From positions 1-6,293 of the forward strand of contig VBAE01000197.1 of NCBI GenBank assembly GCA_005882415.1: a stretch of DNA of 6,293 bases, read 5' to 3'. Of this stretch, positions 1-5,123 are shown one piece after another. The position numbers and the translations under genes were made by a program. The notes beneath the pieces were generated by a model. That model searched no databases and had not been told where the DNA came from. It saw only the letters and a program-made list of their open reading frames with translations. Origin of the DNA: Alphaproteobacteria bacterium (GTDB taxonomy: Bacteria; Pseudomonadota; Alphaproteobacteria; Sphingomonadales; Sphingomonadaceae). Within the stretch, counting starts at the first letter, position 1. Each line of letters opens with the position of its first letter.

Positions 1-2
1 GG

Positions 3-1172
3 GTGGCGGACGTCGGCGCGATGGTCGACGAAGTCTTGGGCGCGATGAAGATCGTCCAGGCCTTCGGGCAGCAGGAGCGGGAGGCGGAGCGGTTCGAGGG
101 GGCGGTCGAGCAGGTGTTCAGCACCGCCCGCAAACGCATCCTGCTGCGCGCCCTGATGACCGCCACGGTGATCGCGATCGTGTTCAGCGCGATCACGATG
201 GTGATGTGGCAGGGCGCGATCGACGTCGCCACCGGGAAGCTGACCGGGGGGACGATCGCCGCCTTCGTCCTCACCGGCGGGCTTGTGGCCGGCGCCTTCG
301 GGGCGCTGACCGAGGTCTATGGCGATTTGCTGCGGGGCGCGGGGTCGGCGGGGAGGCTCGGCGAGCTGCTCCACGAGGTTCCGGAAATCCAGGCTCCGGC
401 CGATCCCGTTCCGCTGCCGGTGCCGGCGCGGGGCGCGCTGGCGTTCGAGAATGTGACTTTCCGATATCCGACGCGGCTGGAAGTGAAGGCGCTGGAGGAT
501 TTCACCCTGCGCATCGAGCCGGGCGAGACGGTGGCCGTGGTCGGTCCGTCGGGCGCCGGCAAGTCCACCCTGTTCCAGCTTGCCCAGCGCTTCTACGACC
601 CTGAGGGCGGCGCGGTGCTGATGGACGGCGTCGAGCTTCGCCGGGCCGACCCCGCCGACGTGCGGGCGCGGATTGCGCTGGTGCCGCAGGACAATGTCAT
701 ATTCGCAGCCTCCGCCCGCGACAATCTGCGCTACGGCCGCTGGGACGCCGACGACGAGGCTTTGTGGGCGGCGGCGGAGGCGGCCAATGCGGCGGAGTTC
801 CTGCGCCGGCTTCCGCAGGGCCTCGACACCTTCATGGGCGAGGGCGGCGCGCGCCTGTCGGGAGGGCAGCGCCAGCGCATGGCGATCGCCCGGGCGATCC
901 TGCGCGACGCGCCTTTGCTGCTGCTCGACGAGGCGACGTCGGCGCTAGACGCCGAGTCCGAGCGGCTGGTCCAGGCCTCGCTCGAGCGGCTGATGGCGGA
1001 CCGGACGACGATCGTCATCGCCCACCGTCTCTCCACCGTCCGCGCCGCCGACCGGATCATCGTCATGGACCAGGGCCGGATCGTCGAAGAAGGCACCCAC
1101 GACAGTTTGAGCGCCCGCGGCGGCCTCTACGCCCGCCTCGCCCGCCTCCAGTTCGAAGGCAAAGCGGCTTAA
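3..1172 (+). CDS. ABC transporter, fused permease/ATPase (exporter type), N-terminus missing
   Basis: This is the C-terminal 389 residues of a half-transporter with fused membrane and nucleotide-binding domains. The frame is open to the window edge and family members run to about 580-600 residues, so the GTG at 3 is not the true start and the gene begins upstream. Residues about 50-72 and 80-105 look like the last two transmembrane helices. The ATPase domain is complete: Walker A GPSGAGKST at 181-189, Q-loop Gln229, signature LSGGQ at 285-289, Walker B LLLLDE ending at Asp309-Glu310, D-loop SALD at 313-316 and switch His341. It should therefore hydrolyse ATP. The family (MsbA-like exporters) usually works as a dimer in the inner membrane, moving lipids, peptides or drugs outward; the substrate cannot be read from the sequence. 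It ends in TAA directly against the stop of the convergent anti-sigma gene. Confidence 0.95.
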   Translation: MADVGAMVDEVLGAMKIVQAFGQQEREAERFEGAVEQVFSTARKRILLRALMTATVIAIVFSAITMVMWQGAIDVATGKLTGGTIAAFVLTGGLVAGAFGALTEVYGDLLRGAGSAGRLGELLHEVPEIQAPADPVPLPVPARGALAFENVTFRYPTRLEVKALEDFTLRIEPGETVAVVGPSGAGKSTLFQLAQRFYDPEGGAVLMDGVELRRADPADVRARIALVPQDNVIFAASARDNLRYGRWDADDEALWAAAEAANAAEFLRRLPQGLDTFMGEGGARLSGGQRQRMAIARAILRDAPLLLLDEATSALDAESERLVQASLERLMADRTTIVIAHRLSTVRAADRIIVMDQGRIVEEGTHDSLSARGGLYARLARLQFEGKAA

Positions 1173-1868
1173 TCAGGTACGAGCCAACCGCCCGCTGGCG
1201 ATGACGGGGCCGGTGGGCTGGCCGGTGGGGGAGCCGCCTTCGGGTTCGACCGACAAAGCAAGCGTCACTCCGCCGGCGAAGGCGGGGGCCATTTCGGGGG
1301 GGACGTCCATGCGCTGCGGAGCGCCGGGGCGGACGATGCCCATCGGCCTCGGCTTGCCGTCGGCGGGAATGGCCCAGAGCTCGTGGGAATGGCCGGCGAC
1401 CCGGGTGATTCCGGCGGCGGGGGCGACGACCAGGCTCCGGCTGGCGGCGTCGTAGGTCGCGACCAGCTTGGCGCCGCTCCCGGCCGCCTCCATCATCGCG
1501 ACCATCGGGGCCTCGGCACGGGGCGGAGCGGGCTCAGGGCGGGTCACCAGGAACAGGGCGAGGGACGCCGCGAGCGCGGTCGCGGCCGCTGCATAGCCGC
1601 GCCACAAGCTGAGCTTGCGGCGAAGAACGACCACGTTGGAGGCGGCGGGCGGCGGGGCGATCCGCCGCTCGATCTTCGACCACAGCTCCGCCGGCGGCGC
1701 CTGCGGTTCGGCCTCGTCTAACAGTGGCGCCAGCCTTCCCGTCCACGCACCGACGCGGCGGCGGAAGCTCTCGTCTGACTCGAACAGGGCGTGCGCCTCG
1801 GCGCGTTCCTCCCCTTCGAGGAGGCCGAGCGCATATTCGGCGGCGAGCATGTCGAGATCGTCGGTCAT
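1173..1868 (-). CDS. RskA-like membrane-bound anti-sigma factor
   Basis: A 231-residue protein predicted to hold the neighbouring ECF sigma factor at the membrane. Residues 1-70 are a charged helical sigma-binding region (starting MTDDLDMLAAEYALGLLEG). Residues about 90-108 form one transmembrane helix, followed by a Pro-rich stretch. Residues 120-231 are an RskA-type C-terminal domain with SHELWAIPADGKP at 161-173 and the family signature LALSVEPEGGSPTGQPTGPV at 203-222, predicted to be periplasmic. There is no cysteine anywhere, so it is not a zinc-binding ZAS anti-sigma factor. I chose the ATG at 1868 because it overlaps the sigma stop as ATGA, which implies translational coupling; a GTG at 1880 in frame would add four residues. 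Release of the sigma factor by regulated proteolysis is known for M. tuberculosis RskA and is only inferred here. Confidence 0.92.
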   Translation of the reverse strand: MTDDLDMLAAEYALGLLEGEERAEAHALFESDESFRRRVGAWTGRLAPLLDEAEPQAPPAELWSKIERRIAPPPAASNVVVLRRKLSLWRGYAAAATALAASLALFLVTRPEPAPPRAEAPMVAMMEAAGSGAKLVATYDAASRSLVVAPAAGITRVAGHSHELWAIPADGKPRPMGIVRPGAPQRMDVPPEMAPAFAGGVTLALSVEPEGGSPTGQPTGPVIASGRLART

Positions 1869-2434
1869 CGCTCGAGGCACCCCCGCAGGCGGAGCAGGCC
1901 GCGGCGGATCCAGCTCTTCATCGTTCCGAGCGGGACCCCGTCCCGCTCGGCAAGGTCCGAATAGGTCGCGCCATCGAGGAAGGCAGAGCGGATCGCGTCG
2001 CGCTGCCGCTCCTCCAGCTCCTCGATGCAGGTGGTGAGCCGGCCGCGCTCCTGTTCGTCCTCGATCAGCTCGCTCGCCAGTGCCCTGTCGTCGGCGACTT
2101 CCGCGGCGGCCTCCAGCCCCTGGGCGGGGCGGCGGCTGCGCAGGCGGTCGATCGCCTTGTTGCGCGACACGATCGCGAGCCAGGTGATCGGGCTCGCCCG
2201 CGCCGCGTCGAAGGCGGCGGCGTTGCGCCAGACGGCGACATAGGTTTCCTGGAGCGCTTCCTCCGCCTCGCTGCGATTGCCGAGGACGCGAAGGCAGATT
2301 CCGAACAGCTTGGCCGAGGTGCGAGCGTAGAGGTCCGCCATCGCCGCGCTGTCGCCGCGTGCCACTTCGGCGAGCGTGCCGGCAAGGCGGCGGCTCTCGT
2401 CCGAGGCTGTCCTGGCGCCGGCGGGAAAATCCAT
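1865..2434 (-). CDS. ECF-family RNA polymerase sigma factor (SigK/RskA-type pair)
   Basis: A 189-residue group 4 (ECF) sigma factor that should direct RNA polymerase to a small regulon when released by the downstream anti-sigma factor. Region 2 spans about residues 31-100: LYARTSAKLFGICLRVLGN, then the acidic EAEEALQETYVAVW segment, then the promoter-melting and -10 recognition part ending RNKAIDRLRSRR. An acidic linker follows. Region 4 spans about 135-187, with the helix-turn-helix TYSDLAERDGVPLGTMKSWIRRGLLRLR (in two parts: TYSDLAERDGVPLGT at 157-171, then MKSWIRRGLLRLR). The ATG at 2434 is preferred because AAGGA lies six bases upstream. The frame stays open to 2527 with another ATG at 2455, but that one has no ribosome-binding site and would start inside the leader. 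The gene is followed by the anti-sigma gene with a 4-base overlap. Placement near the SigK group rests on the RskA-type partner, not on a phylogeny. Confidence 0.93.
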   Translation of the reverse strand: MDFPAGARTASDESRRLAGTLAEVARGDSAAMADLYARTSAKLFGICLRVLGNRSEAEEALQETYVAVWRNAAAFDAARASPITWLAIVSRNKAIDRLRSRRPAQGLEAAAEVADDRALASELIEDEQERGRLTTCIEELEERQRDAIRSAFLDGATYSDLAERDGVPLGTMKSWIRRGLLRLRGCLER

Positions 2435-2440
2435 TGACGA

Positions 2441-2445
2441 TCCTT
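2441..2445 (-). promoter_or_regulatory. Ribosome-binding site that sets the sigma factor start
   Basis: On the minus strand AAGGA stands six bases before the ATG at 2434. The alternative in-frame ATG at 2455 has no purine-rich element at a suitable distance, so this site decides the start. Confidence 0.65.
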
Positions 2446-2474
2446 GCACGTCCATCACGCCTGCGAAAGGTGAT

Positions 2475-2513
2475 TGAAGGCGGAGCGACAGGGGCACTCC
2501 CGCTCCGCCTTCA
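2475..2513 (-). terminator. Perfect 13-bp hairpin between the FAS1 gene and the sigma gene
   Basis: Bases 2475-2487 and 2501-2513 are perfect inverted complements (13 bp) around a 13-base loop. The hairpin lies between the FAS1 stop (2564) and the sigma start (2434), both on the minus strand. It would fit a terminator for the FAS1 transcript, but only scattered T residues follow (AATCACCTTTC on the minus strand), so an intrinsic terminator is not certain. It could instead be a processing or attenuation structure in a FAS1-sigma-anti-sigma transcript, or lie in the sigma gene leader. Confidence 0.5.
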
Positions 2514-2518
2514 CCGTC

Positions 2519-2551
2519 CGAGCGCACGTCAGGGGGCGTGCCGCGCGCTCG
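2519..2551 (-). other. Second hairpin just downstream of the FAS1 stop
   Basis: CGAGCG (2519-2524) pairs with CGCTCG (2546-2551), and CACG (2525-2528) pairs with CGTG (2537-2540), leaving a five-base bulge on one side. Together with the hairpin at 2475-2513 this gives two stem-loops in the 129-base gap. It has no T tract and its role is unknown; it may stabilise a 3' end or be part of a compound terminator. Confidence 0.35.
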
Positions 2552-2563
2552 TTCGGGTTCGGA

Positions 2564-3062
2564 TCAGGGCATCAGCACCGTGTCGACGACGTGGATGACG
2601 CCGTTCGACTGCATGACATTGGCGGTGGTGACGCGCGACGTTCCGCCCTTGGCATCGGTGAGAACCAGCGACTTGCCCTGCATCGAGGCGGTGAGGGTCT
2701 CGCCCTGGACGGTGGTGAGCCGCGCCTTGCCGTGGCCGGCGCGGATCTTCGCGGCGATCTGGGCGGAGGTGATGCGGCCCGGAATGACATGGTATGTGAG
2801 GATGCTGGTCAGCGCCGCCTTGTTGGCGGGCCTCACCAGGCTCTCGACGGTGCCGGCGGGAAGCTTGTCGAAGGCGCGGTTGGTCGGCGCGAAGACCGTG
2901 AACGGCCCGGGGCCGGAGAGGGTGTCGACGAGGCCGGCGGATCGACTTCGACGCGTACATGGCGGCTCCGCCGACCATCGGATTGGCCGCGATCGCGGCT
3001 CCGCCAGCCGCTGCGGCGAGGGTGGCGGCGATGAGGGCGGCGCGCATCTTGAAATTGAGCAT
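2564..3062 (-). pseudogene. Secreted fasciclin (FAS1) domain protein, disrupted by an internal frame-shifting deletion
   Basis: From the ATG at 3062 (GGAAG nine bases upstream) the first 41 residues are typical of exported sphingomonad FAS1 proteins: a signal peptide MLNFKMRAALIAATLAAAAG ending near AIA at 23-25, then NPMVGGAAMYASKSI. That frame then goes into unrelated Arg/Pro-rich sequence. The FAS1 domain resumes in another frame at about 2938 with AGLVDTLSGPGPFTVFAPTN, followed by a conserved LTYHVIPGR and GVIHVVDTVLMP before TGA at 2564 (124 residues). The helix normally joining MYASK-I to AGLVDTL, about 19-20 residues by my memory of the family, is absent. One event removing a non-multiple of three, roughly 56-59 bases near 2938-2942, explains both the gap and the frame change. 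As written the gene cannot make an intact FAS1 protein. An assembly or sequencing error is possible, but a pure base-call error would not delete the helix. Confidence 0.8.
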
Positions 3063-3234
3063 GACTGGTCTCTTCCCTTGTGGCGCAGCCTCTGTCTCGG
3101 GCTGCGGGGGAAGCTACGGAGCCGCACCGGCCGCGGATGCAGCGCGCCCGAAAAAAAGATGGCCCAAAAAAGAAGGTGGCCAAAAAAAAGGGCGGCCGAA
3201 GCCGCCCCGTTCCCTTGAGAGGAAGTTGGATCGC
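3063..3234. other. Intergenic region between the exbD operon and the FAS1 gene
   Basis: 172 bases without a gene. It holds the operon terminator (3182-3208), two further A tracts on the + strand (about 3151-3157 and 3166-3171), and then about 85 GC-rich bases that must contain the FAS1 promoter if that gene has its own. I cannot recognise a convincing -35/-10 pair there. Confidence 0.6.
3182..3208 (-). terminator. Rho-independent terminator of the tonB-exbB-exbD-exbD operon
   Basis: On the minus strand GGGCGGC-TTCG-GCCGCCC (7-bp stem at 3190-3196 and 3201-3207, with a stable TTCG tetraloop) is followed at once by eight T residues (3182-3189). It starts 27 bases after the stop of the last exbD gene. 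There is no T tract on the + side, so it acts on minus-strand transcripts only. Two more T runs of six and seven follow within the next 32 bases. Confidence 0.93.
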
Positions 3235-3663
3235 CTAGAAGGCGTTCCCATAGGCTTCGTTGCCGACGAAGCCCATCTTGGTGACGTTGGCGCGCTTGGT
3301 GACGGCGAGAACCTCGTCGACCAGCTCGTAACGCGCATTGGGATCGGGCTGGAGGTGGAGCTCCGGCACCGGGTTCATGGTCTGGGTGAGATCCAGATAT
3401 TGCCGCAGCCGGACCAGATCGATCTGGCTGCCGTTCCACAGCACCGCGCCCTCCGGCGTGATCACGATCTTGTTCTTCACCGGATCGACCGGCGGCGGCT
3501 GGTTGTTCGGCTGGTCGACCGGGAGGTCGAGCTTCACCGCGTGCGTCATCGGCGGAATGGTAATGATGAACATGATGAGCAGCACCAGCATGACGTCGAT
3601 GAGCGGCGTCGTGTTGATGTCCATCATCGGCTCGCCTTCGGCGCTTGCCATGGCCATTGCCAT
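3235..3663 (-). CDS. exbD: ExbD/TolR-family biopolymer transport protein (second, shorter paralogue)
   Basis: A 142-residue inner-membrane protein of the proton-driven ExbB-ExbD motor. Residues 1-16 are cytoplasmic. One transmembrane helix spans about 18-38 (INTTPLIDVMLVLLIMFIIT) and contains the proton-carrying Asp23, equivalent to the essential Asp25 of E. coli ExbD. A Pro/Asn-rich linker at 46-62 (LDLPVDQPNNQPPPVDPV) leads to a periplasmic domain ending TKMGFVGNEAYGNAF. It has no cysteine. AGGAG eight bases before the ATG at 3663 supports that start, although ATGs also occur at residues 3 and 5. It is the last gene of the operon, 24 bases after the other exbD. It is far from identical to that gene outside the transmembrane segment, and may have a separate partner or role. 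Confidence 0.93.
   Translation of the reverse strand: MAMAMASAEGEPMMDINTTPLIDVMLVLLIMFIITIPPMTHAVKLDLPVDQPNNQPPPVDPVKNKIVITPEGAVLWNGSQIDLVRLRQYLDLTQTMNPVPELHLQPDPNARYELVDEVLAVTKRANVTKMGFVGNEAYGNAF
3572..3621. repeat. 50-bp direct repeat, copy 1 (in the shorter exbD)
   Basis: Matches 4076-4125 at 49 of 50 bases. It encodes the conserved segment DINTTPLIDVMLVLLI(M). The match extends more weakly to 3554 (63/68 overall). The copies are 504 bases apart, a multiple of three. Confidence 0.95.
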
Positions 3664-3687
3664 ATTCGTTACTCCTGGAGCCTGAGC

Positions 3688-4176
3688 TTACTGGGCGGCG
3701 ACGTTATGGGGCGGCGGTTCCGAGATGAAGCCGACGCGGGAGAAGCCCGCGCGCTGCATCGTGAAGACCGCACCGCCGATGCACTTGTACGGGGTGTTGA
3801 TGTCGCCGCGGATATGCGCTTCCGGCATCGTTTCCTCGGTCAGATTCTCGGCCCCGCCGGCGGCTTTCACCGCATCTTCGAGCTTCTTCACCGCGCGGTC
3901 GAGCAACTCGTCCGAGCCCACCTTCTGAAGGCCCCAGTAGACCGCGCAGCCGCCCTTGCCGTCGCCGGTGATGGACAGCGAGACGTTCTCCGGCTTGGTG
4001 ACGGTCGGTTCGAAGGTCACCTTCGGAAGGGCCATCGGGATCGTCTGGATCACGACCGGAACGGTGATGAGGAAGATGATGAGCAGCACCAGCATGACGT
4101 CGACGAGCGGCGTCGTGTTGATGTCGGACATCGGGGTGTCTTCACCGTCGTCGCTTTGGCCGACATTCATGGCCAT
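3688..4176 (-). CDS. exbD: ExbD/TolR-family biopolymer transport protein (first, longer paralogue)
   Basis: A 162-residue ExbD. The cytoplasmic tail MAMNVGQSDDGEDTPMS precedes a transmembrane helix at about 20-44 (INTTPLVDVMLVLLIIFLIT) with the proton-carrying Asp26. The periplasmic domain is longer than in the second paralogue: it carries a charged, Ala/Gly-rich insertion at 90-118 (DELLDRAVKKLEDAVKAAGG) and two cysteines, Cys77 (GGCAVYWG) and Cys132 (YKCIGGAV), which could form a disulfide. It ends SRVGFISEPPPHNVAAQ. I chose the ATG at 4176 because AGGA lies nine bases upstream and the family starts there. The frame stays open to 4248, but the extra 24 residues are Arg/Pro-rich non-coding sequence. 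It is separated from exbB by 88 bases that hold a hairpin. Confidence 0.94.
   Translation of the reverse strand: MAMNVGQSDDGEDTPMSDINTTPLVDVMLVLLIIFLITVPVVIQTIPMALPKVTFEPTVTKPENVSLSITGDGKGGCAVYWGLQKVGSDELLDRAVKKLEDAVKAAGGAENLTEETMPEAHIRGDINTPYKCIGGAVFTMQRAGFSRVGFISEPPPHNVAAQ
4076..4125. repeat. 50-bp direct repeat, copy 2 (in the longer exbD)
   Basis: Partner of 3572-3621, differing at one base. That base changes Val to Ile (PLVDV against PLIDV). All synonymous positions within the 50 bases are identical. Confidence 0.95.
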
Positions 4177-4223
4177 AGTGTTTTTTCCTATTCTAACGCG
4201 AGTGAGGGCTGGACGTCTCGATC

Positions 4224-4255
4224 GGGGCGGGACGGCGCGAGGCCGCACCCGCCCC
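4224..4255 (-). other. Hairpin between exbB and the first exbD
   Basis: GGGGCGGG (4224-4231) pairs with CCCGCCCC (4248-4255), and inside it CGGC (4233-4236) pairs with GCCG (4242-4245) around a five-base loop. It begins ten bases after the exbB stop on the minus strand. No T tract follows in that direction, so it is not a standard terminator. It may protect exbB mRNA or reduce read-through, helping to keep ExbB in excess over ExbD. This role is inferred. Confidence 0.45.
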
Positions 4256-4264
4256 TTTCGAAAA

Positions 4265-5074
4265 TCAGACCTTCTTCGGGCCGGAGTTGGTCATGCCGGC
4301 CGCGCTGCCCGAGGCGGTGGTGCCGCCCGGCGAGGTGGTGGCACGAGCCGCGCCGGCGGCCGCACCGGCGCGAGCCGGAGCCGACGGACGAACCGCGCCG
4401 CCCGACATCATGTAGCCGTGCAGGTCGTTGGCGAAGCGCGACAGCTCCTCGACGATCGACTTGTTGCGGCGGATGAGCCAGTTGTAGGCGAGCACGGCCG
4501 GAGCCGCGACCGCGAGGCCGAGGGCGGTCATGATCAGCGACTCACCGACCGGGCCGGCGACCGCGTCGATCGACGCCTGACCGGCGGCGCCGATCTTGAT
4601 CAGCGCGCGGTAGATGCCGACGACGGTTCCGAACAGGCCGACGAACGGCGCGGTCGAACCGACGGTGGCGAGAACCGCAAGGCCGCTTCCCAGACGCGAG
4701 ACGATCGCGCCCTGGCTGCGGGCGAGCGAGTTCAGCATCCAGTCGTGCTGATCGATCGGGTCGGTCAGCTTGTCGTGCTGCTCGAGGGCGGTGATGCCGT
4801 CGTCTACGATCTGGCGATAGGCGCTGTTCTTCTCCAGCTTGCCGGCGCCTTCGCGCAGGTTCGCCGACTGCCAGAAGCTCGCCCGGGCGCGCTTCGCCTG
4901 GTTCATGATCTTCTGCTGCTCGAACAGCTTGACGAAGAGGATGTACCAGGAGGCCGCGGACATGATCACGAGGACGAGGAAGGTCGCCCATGCGATCGTA
5001 CCGCCCTGGTGGAGCGCGGCCATCAGGCCGAAATTGCCTGCACCGCCTCCGGTGCCCGTTGCTGCATTGTTCAT
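4265..5074 (-). CDS. exbB: ExbB (MotA/TolQ/ExbB proton channel family)
   Basis: A 269-residue inner-membrane protein that forms the pentameric ring of the TonB-energising motor and conducts protons with ExbD. Three transmembrane helices are visible at about 28-50, 130-157 and 178-202, with a long cytoplasmic loop between the first two. Helix 2 carries GSTAPFVGLFGTVVGIYRAL (139-158). The region before and in helix 3 carries GPVGESLIMTALGLAVAAP (174-192). Both are hallmarks of the family, including the channel Thr/Pro residues. The last 40 residues are a low-complexity Ala/Gly/Ser/Pro tail ending GPKKV. The ATG at 5074 has GAGGA 11 bases upstream, somewhat far but the best available. It follows tonB after 49 bases and precedes two exbD genes. 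TonB-system identity, rather than TolQ, is supported by the adjacent tonB and absence of tolA/tolB. Confidence 0.95.
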   Translation of the reverse strand: MNNAATGTGGGAGNFGLMAALHQGGTIAWATFLVLVIMSAASWYILFVKLFEQQKIMNQAKRARASFWQSANLREGAGKLEKNSAYRQIVDDGITALEQHDKLTDPIDQHDWMLNSLARSQGAIVSRLGSGLAVLATVGSTAPFVGLFGTVVGIYRALIKIGAAGQASIDAVAGPVGESLIMTALGLAVAAPAVLAYNWLIRRNKSIVEELSRFANDLHGYMMSGGAVRPSAPARAGAAAGAARATTSPGGTTASGSAAGMTNSGPKKV

Positions 5075-5123
5075 CTGTCTGACTTTCCTCTCAAGTATTT
5101 CGATAAAGACTGGCGGTCTGGAC

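Noticed and set aside
3005..3062. Programmed frameshift as an explanation of the two-frame FAS1 gene
   Set aside because: A frameshift alone would not remove the first FAS1 helix, and no slippery run is present at the junction; a deletion fits better.
3114..3139. CATCC and CCGTAG on the minus strand upstream of FAS1, vaguely like mycobacterial SigK promoters
   Set aside because: Spacing is 15 rather than 16-17, matches are partial, and no similar pair lies upstream of the sigma gene.
2564..3439. Single 291-codon minus-strand reading covering the FAS1 domain from 3439
   Set aside because: Its first half is an out-of-frame reading of exbD, the terminator and the leader, without a ribosome-binding site. 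Only the part after about 2938 is real FAS1 coding sequence.
2959..4476. 505-codon open frame on the + strand
   Set aside because: It runs antisense through both exbD genes, the terminator and FAS1 N-terminus. Its Arg/His/Asp-rich translation has no domain and the minus-strand genes are unmistakable; long antisense frames are common at this GC content.
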